Below the pieces are notes generated by a model. It worked only from the letters and a program-made list of their open reading frames with translations, searched no databases and was not told where the DNA came from. Below, piece after piece: positions 54,498 through 64,000 of a stretch of DNA of 64,000 bases. The stretch spans positions 15,895,001-15,959,000 of the forward strand of contig CM044311.1 in the NCBI GenBank assembly GCA_024291935.2, read 5' to 3'. Origin of the DNA: Okapia johnstoni. Lineage: Eukaryota; Chordata; Mammalia; Artiodactyla; Giraffidae. Every line of letters begins with the position of its first letter. The stretch's first letter is position 1. Both the position numbers and the translations under genes were made by a program.

Positions 54498-54652
54498 TTT
54501 CAGTCATGTCTGACTTTATGTGACCCCATTGACTGGGACCCACTAGGCTCCATTCTCTGTGGAATTCTCCAGGCAAGAATATTGGAGTGGGTTGCCATTC
54601 CCATCTCCAGAGGATCTTCCTGACCCAAGGATTGAATCCAGATCTCTTGTAT
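54498..54652 (-). mobile_element. Bov-tA SINE, head truncated, joined to BovB
   Basis: Antisense body from 'cagtcatgtctgactttatg' to 'ccagatctcttgta'. The rest of the tRNA-like head is lost where a sense BovB begins. Confidence 0.88.
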
Positions 54653-55003
54653 TATGCTGGAGAAGACTCTTGAGGGTCCCTTGACAGCAAGGAGATCAAG
54701 CCAGTCAATCTTAAAAGAAATCAATCCTGAATATTCATTGCAAGGACTGATGCTGAAGCTCTAATACTTTGACCACTTGATGAAAAGAGGTGACTCACTG
54801 GAAAAGACCCTGATGCTGGGAAAGATTGAGGGCAGGAGGAGAAGAGGGTGACAGAGGATGAGATGGTTGGATGGCATTGCCAACTCAGTGGGCACAAGTT
54901 TGAGCAAACGCCGAGAGCTGGTGAAGGACAGGGAAGCCTGGTGTGCTGTAGTCTATGGGGTTGCAAAGAGTTGCACATGACTTAAGTGACTGAACAACTA
55001 CTT
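54653..55003 (+). mobile_element. BovB LINE 3' end
   Basis: 'tgctggagaagactcttgag' to 'aagtgactgaacaactac', 350 bp, abutting the antisense SINE. 'cttttcag' occurs just left of the SINE and just right of the BovB. Confidence 0.93.
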
Positions 55004-55009
55004 TTCAGA

Positions 55010-55817
55010 GTGTGTGCAGGCAGAGATGATTCCTACTTGCACAAAATGTTTTAAAATCTCTAAATTGATGACTTATAAAGATGAATGATCATGATAGATA
55101 GCTAACTCAATCCTCTTTCATCATAAGGACTTGTTCTGATTGCCTTAAAGTATGACAGTGAGACCACTGCAATCTTCTGTGACTTAAACCCATGTTTTCA
55201 CAGAGTTTCATTTGATCTTCCTCTTCATGTTGTACTATCTGCTCATTCCATAATTATGACATCATGTTTTTTAATGGCTTTCAAATACCATTCATTGATT
55301 AACAGCAACTCCAACTGGTGAACACAGTTTCAATGTAGGTCAATGTCTGGACCTGTCCTGTCTCATTAGTCTTTCCGAGTAGAAGCTAATGACTCCAAAG
55401 GACAAGCTAGTTTGGACTTTTTTTTTTTTTTTTGCTAATCTTGGAACCAAGCATTCTAGTAATCATTTGGGGTTGGACAATTTTTCAATAATATTTGATT
55501 TTATTGTTAGTACATGCATCGTACTGAATTCAATGACATTAGGGATTTCAGAAGTCATCATATGCCTGAACTAAACACAAAGAAGTACATGCATCAAGGG
55601 CCTGAGATATCTACTGAATCAGGGGTGCTTTCATTTATTGATTCATTTGGTCAAATGAAACAACAGACAAACAAGAACATTGTCAAATGGTAAGAAAGTT
55701 TATGCAGACATGACAAACAGCTGACCAGTGTAGCTTGGGTGATTGAGGAAAATTCCTGTGAGGATGTTCCATTAAAAAAAAAAGATAAAAAAGGGATCAG
55801 AATTAAAAAAAGACATT
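55010..55817. other. No gene or repeat recognised
   Basis: Poly-T at about 55419-55434 and an A-rich patch at 55773-55815. No ORF with a domain. Confidence 0.4.
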
Positions 55818-56021
55818 GAAAGTGAAAGTTGTTCAGTCCTGTCTCTTTGCGACCCCATGGACTATAGCCTGCTAGGCTCTGAAGTCCACGGGATTATAAG
55901 CCAGAATACTTGAGCGGGTAGCTGTTACCTTCTCCAGGGTATCTTGTCAACTCAGGGATCAAACCCAGGTCTCCCACTTTGCAGGCGGATTCTTTACCAC
56001 CTGAGCCACTGGAGAAGTCCC
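55818..56021 (-). mobile_element. Bov-tA SINE
   Basis: Antisense, 'gaaagtgaaagttgttcagt' to 'ctgagccactggagaagtcc'. A few bases are deleted in the 'ctgtctctttgcgacc' region. Confidence 0.92.
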
Positions 56022-56968
56022 CCAAAGAAAATATTAGTCATGAAAAAATTAGGTGTTGAACTTTCCAGGAGTGATGAATATCTAGGGTAAAGGTCACCTA
56101 GTGCTTTATAAATCAGGGTAAGGGGACTGGAGTTTATTTTGTGGTGGAAGACACTGGAAGATGTTGAATAAGTGAAATTATCTCATTTATGTTTCATGTA
56201 GGTCACCCTGGATGCCGTGGAAAGTATAAATTTTAGAGACAGCAACAGTAGAAGCAGCTAGGAAATAATTATATGGATTCAGGTGAAAGATAATTATGGC
56301 GACTTGGATTAAGATGATACTAGAGGAATGTTGCAAAATAGAGGAATCTGGGTTGCTTGTGAACATTAAATCCATTGATTATGAGACTGAAAATATGTAG
56401 CAAGTGCCATAGAGAAATGGCATATCTTAAGGGAGTATGGGTTATTGGCACGTTAGACCCTGAAACGTCTATTCATAATTTGGTTAGATTGTGTTTGGTA
56501 TGTAATTTGGCCTTAGCATGCTTCTATGTCCTCAAATACATTAGAAATATGCCACCTATGGTTGTGGGAAAGAATAAGGTAAATACATTGTGCTGTTTTA
56601 AGAGTTTAGGTAAACTATGAAATTACTTGAGATGCTTTTCGCTTTATATAACAGAAAATCTCAATTCAAATACATTTAAACAAAAAGGACATTTATTTTC
56701 TCCTATTTTTGGTAATCCAAGGGGAAAGTAGGTATGATAAAAAGCAGTTCAATGGAGTCTTTGACAATTCAGGTTTTTTTCCCCTGTAACTCGACTCTGC
56801 CATTCTTGATCCTAAGAATGGTTCTCAGGGGACCAAGATGGCTCTCTGTGACCACTGGACTTTTTGTTCTTTGTTGGTGTCTATCAGGAGAAAGATGGAG
56901 GGCATCAGCCTTTTTCTCCAGTTTGATTGGGCCAACTTAGGTCAGAGGCTCATCCTGGAGCTAAAATC
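56022..56968. other. Unassigned; possible old repeats
   Basis: No gene. 56640-56900 ('aaacaaaaaggacatttatt', 'aaccaagatggctctctg'-like texture) could be an ancient mammalian repeat, but I cannot name it. The 81- and 68-codon frames lack domains. Confidence 0.3.
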
Positions 56969-57161
56969 GAGCCTCCCTGGTAGCTTAGTGGTAAACAATC
57001 CGCCTGCCAAGCAGAAGACCCGGGTTCGATCCCTGGGTCAAGGATATCCCCTGGAGAAGGAAACGGCAAGACACTCCAGTATTCTTGCCTGGGAAATGCC
57101 ATGGACAGAGGAGCCTGGTGGGCTGCAGTCTGGGGGGTTGCGAAAGAGTAAGACACGACTG

Positions 57162-57165
<4 letters not shown>
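56969..57165 (+). mobile_element. Bov-tA SINE with CA tail
   Basis: Head 'gagcctccctggtagcttag', B-box 'gggttcgatccctggg', body to 'aagacacgactgagaaaac', leading into (CA)n at 57166-57204. Confidence 0.95.

Positions 57166-57204
<39 letters not shown>
57166..57204. repeat. (CA)n at SINE tail
   Basis: About 19 CA units directly attached to the Bov-tA 3' end. Read in all frames it produces spurious Cys-Val or Thr-His polypeptides. Confidence 0.97.
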
Positions 57205-57206
<2 letters not shown>

Positions 57207-58800
57207 CCCAAGCTAATTAGGACTTTTCCGGGGAGGGGGAGAGTGTGAATGCTTGAATAAATTCATGGTTCTGATAAGAAAGAAGGAAGAATTGTTGGGT
57301 AGGTAATCAGCAGTATCTATGACAATTATCTAGCATTCAGTTTAATGCCTTAATAAAATCAGTAAACATTATTTACATTTTAAGATCTTAGAGGATCCAA
57401 AATGTGCTGTGAATAATTCTTGAAATAATAAAAATTATTAGCAAAAAATGTAGTGAAGTATGTCTTGAAGCAACCTCAGAAACATAGTTATTCAAATCGA
57501 TTTCTAGGATCTTAAATCACAGAAATGTGGTAACTTAATTTTCTACTCCAAGCTAAAGGAAAATTTATGAGACAGGTATAATGTGCTGTGTTGTGGGCTG
57601 TTGGAATCTGAACAAGTTGTCTTACTTGATTTTCACAGTTTGATATGTTTTTCTTCCCTTTCCCATCTACCCCTTTTCTTTAAATTCCTTTTCAATTTTT
57701 TTCTTTTCAAAAATAATGGTACATTAGTAACATGGCAACCCTCATTTTCTATTTCTCTGTAATGGCATTAGCAGAGGTCCTCTGAGGTTATCGACATTAA
57801 GGTAGACTCCAAGGAAAACGATGCATTTGAAAGACCATGGTCTGACCTTCACGATAATGCTCTGTGTAAGATATGGCATCAATTTGGCAATTACACTGTG
57901 CAGACAAAAATGAAATCTATTGTTTTGATAGATAGTCATTTTGATTGAGCTCATATTGCAACTTGCAATTAAAAATTCATAGATCATCATCCATTCAAGT
58001 GACAATGGTTAAAAGCTAAATAACACTATTTTGTATCAATTGTATACATAAGATAAGCATGCCACTTTCTATTTTCTTCAAAGTACCCTATAACTCCTCT
58101 TTTATTTATCTTCCTAAAAGCCTTAATTTGACTCAAAATAAGCAGGATATTTTTAAAGTGTTTCTTTTAAACCATTCTTCTGGTGGATTCCTATTATAGC
58201 AAAGTTCAAAAGTACAGTGGCTTATTAAATTGCTGCATTATTTATTCATCCTTTTTGTGAAATTGGGGAAGGGGAGGGGAAAAGGAATACCTCTAACTGT
58301 GAACTTGGTCCTTATTTAAATGTAAAAGTGCCCATATTTGACAGTGGGCAAAGTTTTCTTTGGAGCAGAAAACCATGCACTTGCCACAATTTATATTTAT
58401 TTTCAGAGAAGCAACGTATCTCTAACTATCCTTCTGAATAGAGTTTGGTCAATCTACAGAAATACTAATTATACAACTCCAGTTGTGGTATACTCTCTTC
58501 TTGATGGTGTGTTTAACATTCTTGATTCCCTTCTTTTCTCATCCAATCACTTCTGACATATTACTCTCTTCTGATTTCTCTCCTATCCCTCTACACCAGT
58601 ACCTTTCACTGGCTCTTTTTCATCTTAACAAGATGATTTCCTAAGTTTCTCTTCTACTCATCTTCCCTGCCCTCTTATCCTCAACCTTCCGTTTCTTCAA
58701 CCCCCTTCCTCTTCTGAGTAACCTCATCCATTCTCATGGATTTAATTCTCATTTATATGCCTACAACTTTCACATCTTCATCTTTACCCCTTCTTTCTTA
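57205..58800. other. 1.6-kb stretch without recognisable repeats
   Basis: No gene or named repeat. A near-quadruplex G-run (ggggaaggggagggg) lies at about 58264-58280, and a pyrimidine-rich patch at 58560-58800. 57720-58060 is annotated separately. Confidence 0.4.
57720..58060. promoter_or_regulatory. Candidate conserved noncoding element
   Basis: Repeat-free block with closely spaced homeodomain-type CAATTA (57888-57893 and in 'tgcaattaaaaattcat' at 57964-57980), TGATTGA (57942-57948, Pbx-like), TCAAGTG (57995-58001, NKX-like) and ACAATGG (58002-58008, SOX-like). Such clustering is typical of developmental enhancers, but each motif is common by chance in AT-rich DNA. Confidence 0.22.
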
Positions 58801-59296
58801 TTTTTTTTAAATTAATGTATTTATTTTAATTGGAGGCTAATTACTTTATGATATTGTGGTGGTTTTTGCCATACATTGACATGAATCAGCCATGGGTGTA
58901 CATGTGTTCTCCATCCTGAAACCCCCTCCCACCTCCCTCCCCATCCCATCTCTCAGGGTCATCCTAGTGCACCAACCCTGAGCACCCTGTCTCATGCATC
59001 GAACCTGGACTGGCGATCTGTTTCACATAGGGTAATATACATGCTTCAGTGCTATTCTCTCAAATCATCCCACCCTCGCCTTCTCCCACAGAGTCCAAAA
59101 GACTGTACTTTACATCTGTGTCTCTTTTGTTGTCTCGCATATAGGGTCATCGTTACCATCTTTCTAAATTCCATATATATGCATTAGTATACTGTGTTGG
59201 TGTTTTTCTTTCTGACTTACTTCACTCTGTATAATAGGTTCCAGTTTCATGCACCTCATTAGAACTGATTCAAATGCATTCTTTTTAATGGCTGAG
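58801..59296 (-). mobile_element. L1 (bovine type) 3' end, antisense
   Basis: 'ttttaattggaggctaatta' to 'ttctttttaatggctgagc', through 'cattagtatactgtgttggt' and 'acttcactctgtataatagg'. 5'-truncated in the region where other copies carry CA or TA tracts. Confidence 0.93.
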
Positions 59297-59619
59297 CCAG
59301 GCAACTCTCCTTGGCTATTCTACAAATGTTTCACCCTCCAGATATGACCTAGATGGAACTCATCTCACAGAATTAACACACATAGGAATGTTAGCAACTG
59401 GTTTCCTCTCTGACATTGCCCAGTTTGGAAACCATAACATTTTCCGACTCCTCTCATCTCTCAACACTTATATCTAAGGGACGAATACATATTACAATTT
59501 CACCCCTGGAATGTCCCTGAATTCTTTCTTCCCCTTTCCAAGACCAGTGCTACTCTGCTACTTCTGCCTCCCAATGTTAACTGGACCACGACAATCAAGA
59601 TCTTTATTCTGGACTCTTT

Positions 59620-60295
59620 GCATGTAGTCCCTTTATGCTTCCATCTAGTCTCTGCTTTCATCCATTTCAACACATCCCTTTATTTGTCATTATCTGAAGA
59701 GTAAAGTCTAGACTCTCAAATGCCCTTCATTTCTTCTCAGCCCTGTTCTCAGTCTCATTTCCACCTGTATCCTATTTCAACCATATCGAAATTACTTGTT
59801 TCTAAACATGTCATGTTTTTTCATACTAAAATTATCATCATCATTATCATATTGCTTTTCCTCAAGCTGTTTCCTCTGCCTCCGTTTCCCTCTTTACTTT
59901 TTTTCAAAATCATACTGCCTGTACATCTCTGCATTTGGTCCTCCTTTGGCCTGAAACAATATTTCCTTTGTACTTAGCATGGCAAGCTCCTTCTTGTGGT
60001 TTAGGTCCTAGATGAAATGTCTCCTTGTCATAGGTCATCCCTGGCCATCCACTCCAAAGGATGGTCTCACCCAGCAGTCCTCCCATAACCCAGCATTGAG
60101 TTTCTATACTCCAGATTGCTCATAACTCTTAGAAATTCTCCTGGTTGCATATTTATTTCTTCCTCCCCAGCTAGAGTGTATTATACTTGAAGAAAGGCCT
60201 TTATCTTATTTTCTGCTGCTTCTCAGTGTCTAAAAGAGTGTCTTTCTCCATAGTAGGTGCTCAATAAATACTGCTGAATGAATAAATGAATTTGG
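59620..60295 (+). mobile_element. L2 LINE 3' end
   Basis: Long, diverged L2 in sense: 'ctgtttcctctgcctccgtt', 'agatgaaatgtctccttg', 'agctagagtgtattatactt', ending 'ggtgctcaataaatactgct', 'gaatgaataaatgaa'. 59297-59619 upstream may be more of it, but is too diverged to call. Confidence 0.85.
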
Positions 60296-60343
60296 ATTTT
60301 TTTTCAGTGAGATGATATGATTTGTTTCTTTGATATATCATGT

Positions 60344-60795
60344 TGTTGTTGTTTAGTTCCTAAGTCATGTCCAACTCTTTGTGATTCCATGGACTGCAGC
60401 ATTCCAGGCTCCTCTGTCCTCCACTATTTCCCAGAGTTTACTCAAACTGATGTCCATTGAGTCGGTGATGCCATACAACCGTCTCATCCTCTGTCATCCC
60501 CTTTTCCTCCCGCCTTCAATCTTTCCCAGCAGCAGGGTCTTTCCCAATGAGTCAGTTCTTCGCATCAGGTGGCCAAAGTATTTGGAGCTTCAGCTTTAGC
60601 AACTGTCCTTCCTTTAAATATTCAAGGTTGATTTCCTTTAGGATTGACTGGTTTGATCTTCTTGTAGTCCCAGGGACTCTCAAGAGACTTCTCCAGCACC
60701 TCGATTCAAAAGCATCGATTCTTCCACATTCAGTCCTTCTTTATGGTCCAACTATCACATTCATACATGACCACAGGAAAAACCACAGCTTTGAC
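60344..60795 (-). mobile_element. BovB LINE 3' end, antisense, with TSD
   Basis: (AAC)n tail (read 'tgttgttgtttagttccta') to 'aaaaccacagctttgac'. Flanked by 'tatatcatgt' at 60334-60343 and 60796-60805. More diverged than most BovB here. Confidence 0.94.
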
Positions 60796-60805
60796 TATAT
60801 CATGT

Positions 60806-62048
60806 ACGTGCTGCTAAATGGGCAGACAGGAGCCCCCCTTCTGCCCTTATTCTTTCCTTATGGATGTGTTCAGGGTTTGTGGAAATTATGTTGTACTTAT
60901 GAACTTTTTCTTTTAATTAAACTGTATGACTTTGAAGTGAGAGGCGGAATGTAAGGAAATATTGTTATTAGCTTGGAGACAGAGCCAGATTGAACCCATC
61001 TGATTAGTACCCAGTTTGCTTGGCTCACCACAGTGTGGAGAAGGACGTGTACTTGGTTGGGAAATCATTTCACGTTCTTTTGGCTATATAACGTCCTCTA
61101 ACACAATAATTAGGTCTAACTTTTAGAATCTTCTTATTGGAGCGTGAGTCAGATTTTATATCTCAAAGAAGTATTTACATATAGAAAATTTGCTTGAGCA
61201 CATTTTTTATAGCACTCAAACATGGAATGGATTTTTAAAGCTATGATTATCATTTTTTCAATTTCATAACTCCTTACCCCTGCTGTTAAGGGGTAGGTGG
61301 GGGAGGGGGTACATAGAAGAAGAGAAAGTATAAAACACTGTGACGGTATCCATGCTGATAAATTCAGCCTTGAACAAGTGACTTGCATTCTAATCTAGTT
61401 GCTAAGCTCTCAGTCTCATGGAAGCGCATAGTCATTTATATTCAAGAATCACTGTCTTCAGTAACTATTGTCTGCTCAGCTTCAAGGAACTTAGTAGAGA
61501 AGAAGGAAAAACTGCCATTTGCAATTATTCCCTTTTATTCTTGCCCTGCCTGCCTGAGTGTATTCTGAGTACTGCCACTGCGTCCCATGCCTGAGGGGGA
61601 AGGATTGACGGAGAACATTTTTGCTGGAGTTTGCCATCGGCATGGGGTGTGCGTGCACATAGCTGTGGTGTCTATTAGCTCCATGTGGGTTCTGTGCAGT
61701 GTCGGCTTCTACACCCCTAATCCTCACCCTGGGGCTATTTTTTTGGATAATGAGTACACCTCTCCTTTGTTCCCTCTTCTGTAATGCCAAGGCACAGTGA
61801 ACCACAGTGAGCTGAGGCTGGCTGGCCTTTCAGAATTTACCCAATACTACCTTCTGTACTACCTTCTGATCCTATCTTATCCCATCCCCACAATCTTAGG
61901 TACCTTCTTCATTCCCTTTCACATTCCCTTGTTGGGAAAACAGAAGCAAGCTCTGTACCATATTTTAGAGCCACTCTTTACGGAAAACTGCATTTTTCCA
62001 AAGATGCCTGCTAGAGTATCTCTCACTCCTCATGTTCTTCTTTAATGT
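60806..62048. other. No gene or repeat recognised
   Basis: Includes a G-rich run at 61290-61309. Frames of 104 codons (61491-61805, minus) and 82 codons (61797-62045) have no domain. Confidence 0.4.
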
Positions 62049-62252
62049 TACCCCAGTTGCTCAGCGGGTAAAGAATCTCCCTGCAATGAGGAGACACAGG
62101 AGATGCAGGTTCGATCCCTGAGTGAGGAAGATCCCCTGGAGGAGGAAATGGCAACCTACTCCAGTATCCTTGCCTGGAATATCCGATGGACAGAGGAGCC
62201 TGGTGGGCTACAGTCCATAGGGTTGCAAAGAGTCAGACATGACTGAGCACAT
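62049..62252 (+). mobile_element. Bov-tA SINE
   Basis: Head 'taccccagttgctcagcggg', B-box-like 'ggttcgatccctgagt', body to 'catgactgagcacataca', with a short (ATC)-type tail. Confidence 0.93.
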
Positions 62253-62289
62253 ACATCATCACATCATCACCCCTCACCCACCCCACCCC

Positions 62290-62785
62290 AACATGAAAAG
62301 GAAACTATTTCCCATTTTCTTGGATCTGAGCTGGCTTAAGTGTCTTGATCGAACAGTAGAATAAATTAGAAGGGATGTTCTGGGACTTCTGAGGCTAGTT
62401 CATAGAAGTCTTGCAGCTTCTGCTTGGAATGTTTGCTCTGAGATGACCAGTCCTTCTCAGGTCCCCCAAATCTTCTCAATGCTGTGAGAAGCCCCATACA
62501 CAGGGAAAAGCTTCATGCAGGTGCTCTAGTTGATGGCCTCATTGAGACCCAAGCTGACACTCAGCATCAATTCCTAACCATGTGAGTAATTTTGCACACC
62601 TGACCTGTGAACCTTTAGAAATCTCCAGATCCCATTGCTTCCTGACAGATCCTGCATGAGAAATGCCAAGCAAGACTCTCCTGCTGAACCTATTCTGCCG
62701 ATAGAACCATGAAGATAACATATTGTTAAGCCACTAAGTTTTGGGCTAGTTTGTTACGTAGTTGCAGATAACTGAAGCACATTCA
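62290..62785 (+). mobile_element. MLT1-type MaLR LTR
   Basis: 'tcttggatctgagctggctt', 'tgctgtgagaagcccc', 'taagccactaagttttgggc' and 'gcagataactgaagca' appear in MLT1 order and near-complete length (about 500 bp). Confidence 0.8.
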
Positions 62786-63006
62786 AACCTTACGAGAAAG
62801 TCTATTGGGTCAAGCCTTTGGAGGAGGAAGGACACGTCCAAGATTCCCTTTCCTCCTCTACCCCCACAGCACAGTGAGGGATTAAGAAAGAGGCAATAGC
62901 CTCCTCTTACCTTCCTCTCCCTCTAGTCTTCTATGAAGAAAGTGGGGTGGAGAGGTCACGGCGTCCTTCAGGATATGCTTGAATAAGTCACCCAGCTCAC
63001 TGATTA

Positions 63007-63211
63007 TGGGGTGGCTCAGATGGTAAAAGCGTCTGCCTAAAATGCGGGAGACCTGGGTTCGATCCCTGGGTCGGGAAGATCCCCTGGGGAAGGAAATGGC
63101 AACCCACTCCAGTACTCTTGCCTGGAAAATCCCATGGATGGAGGAGCCTGGTAGGCTACAGTTCATGGGGTCAAAAAGAGTCGGACATGACTGAGTGACT
63201 TCACTTTCACT
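63007..63211 (+). mobile_element. Bov-tA SINE, well preserved
   Basis: Head 'ggggtggctcagatggtaaa', B-box 'gggttcgatccctggg', body to 'gactgagtgacttcacttt'. One of the least diverged SINEs here. Confidence 0.94.
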
Positions 63212-63258
63212 TTTATCGGGATATCAGGCTTTTTCTCAGCTGAAGGTTAGATGAGGGG

Positions 63259-63445
63259 TTGTTGTTCAGCTGCTGAGTCATGTCTGACTCTTTGTGAACC
63301 CATGGATGCAGCAGTTAGGCTTCCTTGTCCTTTGTTATCTCCTGAAATTTACTCAAACTCATGTCCATTGAGTTGGTGATGTTATCCAACCATCTCATCC
63401 TTTGTCACCCCCTTGTCCTCTTGCCCTCAGTCTTTCCCAGCATCA
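63259..63445 (-). mobile_element. BovB 3' end, antisense (twin-primed insertion, part 1)
   Basis: 'ttgttgttcagctgctgagt' to 'tcagtctttcccagcatca'. It meets the inverted upstream BovB segment at 63446. Confidence 0.93.
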
Positions 63446-63717
63446 CTTTACCGACAAAGTCCATATAGTCAAAGCTATAGTTTTTCTGGTCATTATGCAC
63501 AGGATGTTAGAGTTGGACCATAAAGAAGGCTGAGCACTGAAGAATTGATGCTTTCTAATTGTGGTGCTTGAGAAGACTCTTGAGAGTCCCTTGAACAGCA
63601 AGGTGATCAAACTAGTCAATCCTAATGGAAATCAACTCTGAATATACATCGGAAGGACTGATGCTGAAGCTGAAGCTCCAATACTTTGGCCACCTGATGC
63701 CAAAAGCCAACTCATTG
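63446..63717 (+). mobile_element. BovB internal segment, inverted (twin-primed insertion, part 2)
   Basis: 'ctttaccgacaaagtccat' to 'agccaactcattgg'. In BovB coordinates it ends about 9 bases before the 3' segment at 63445 begins, so the two pieces are neighbours with one inverted. Confidence 0.93.
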
Positions 63718-63878
63718 GTGTGGGGTGAGGAACACTTGTTTTTCTACACAGTCATCCTTATGCTATCCATATTTTAATAGTATAGACAGATAGCAAACCT
63801 CTGTAAATATATACAGATTTTTTTTCTTGAGATAAGTAAATGTACTTTGTCAAGAGGCCCAATTATCTTTTAGTTTAG

Positions 63879-64000
63879 CAGTTCTCGGCTTTTATGTGCA
63901 TTAGAAACACCTTGGAGATCATTTTAAAAATTCTGAATCCTGTCTCTATCCCTTGGAAAGTCTGAATTTGAAGGCCTACAGTGGGGCCCAGGGATCTGCG
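63879..64000 (+). mobile_element. MER5-type hAT transposon, runs off window
   Basis: 'cagttctcggcttttatgtg', 'cattagaaacaccttggaga' and 'tggggcccagggatctgcg' match the MER5A-like left half. The right terminus is outside the window. Confidence 0.7.

Noticed and set aside
58264..61309. G-quadruplex candidates at 58264-58280 and 61290-61309
   Set aside because: Each has only three G-runs of three or more with a weak fourth. Not strong enough to call.
63020..63080. tRNA gene suggested by A/B-box-like sequences in Bov-tA heads
   Set aside because: The heads are tRNA-Glu-derived SINE pseudogenes without a complete cloverleaf, and they occur in many copies.
1..64000. CRISPR array, bacterial operon or phage
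   Set aside because: No regularly spaced short repeats and no prokaryotic gene layout. The direct repeats seen are SINE/LINE copies and TSDs.

Overview
The window is nuclear DNA from a ruminant, almost certainly a bovid. It is dense with the repeat set typical of that group: BovB (RTE-clade) LINEs, Bov-tA and Bov-A/Bov-A2 SINEs, CHR-type SINEs and artiodactyl L1 3' ends. These sit over an older mammalian layer of L2, MIR, L1M, MaLR/MLT1 LTRs and hAT transposons such as MER5. I cannot say whether it is cattle, sheep, goat or another bovid. I found no host protein-coding exon, tRNA, rRNA, CRISPR array or bacterial or viral gene system. The window reads as intergenic or deep-intronic sequence. 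The only protein-coding signal I trust is decayed LINE endonuclease and reverse transcriptase.

Layout. 1-4 kb: sparse old repeats plus young Bov SINEs, a hAT-like fossil and a BovB 3' end. 4.1-5.7 kb: a nest in which an LTR fossil is split by an antisense L1 that itself carries a CHR SINE, a CA tract and a Bov-A. 6-9 kb: L1 and BovB 3' ends. 9.2-10 kb: a CHR SINE split by a LINE 5'UTR-only fragment with a target-site duplication. 10-16 kb: scattered SINEs and a 1.6-kb repeat-free stretch (14.3-15.9 kb) that may be regulatory. 16-26 kb: L1 and L2 remnants, two SINEs with duplicated tRNA-like heads, and an antisense LTR fossil. 27-31 kb: three fragments of one LTR family, two of them an inverted pair. 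33-34 kb: a 1-kb BovB. 35.4-39.4 kb: the only near full-length BovB (about 4 kb). Its 5' region resembles a LINE promoter module also seen at 9.4 kb and contains two tandem monomers. Its single long ORF is broken by stops and frameshifts, but the RT core is open for 289 codons. 39-45 kb: MLT1, a CHR split by BovB, and a layered nest (old repeat, then L1M, then BovB). 45-57 kb: SINEs, MIRs and ancient DNA-transposon remnants. 57.2-58.8 kb: a second long repeat-free stretch. 58.8-64 kb: antisense L1, a long L2, MLT1, a twin-primed BovB and a terminal MER5-like element.

How the parts relate. BovB supplies the reverse transcriptase that established work links to Bov-A/Bov-tA mobilisation. Both the 5' and the 3' source segments of the Bov-A monomer can be read inside the full-length BovB here. 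Exact target-site duplications around many young copies, and old elements cut by younger ones, give a relative insertion chronology. No novel functional system is supported by the sequence. The best leads are the promoter module shared between LINE families, the promoter-only insertion at 9.4 kb, and three candidate noncoding regulatory patches (15.2-15.7, 48.3-48.6 and 57.7-58.1 kb).
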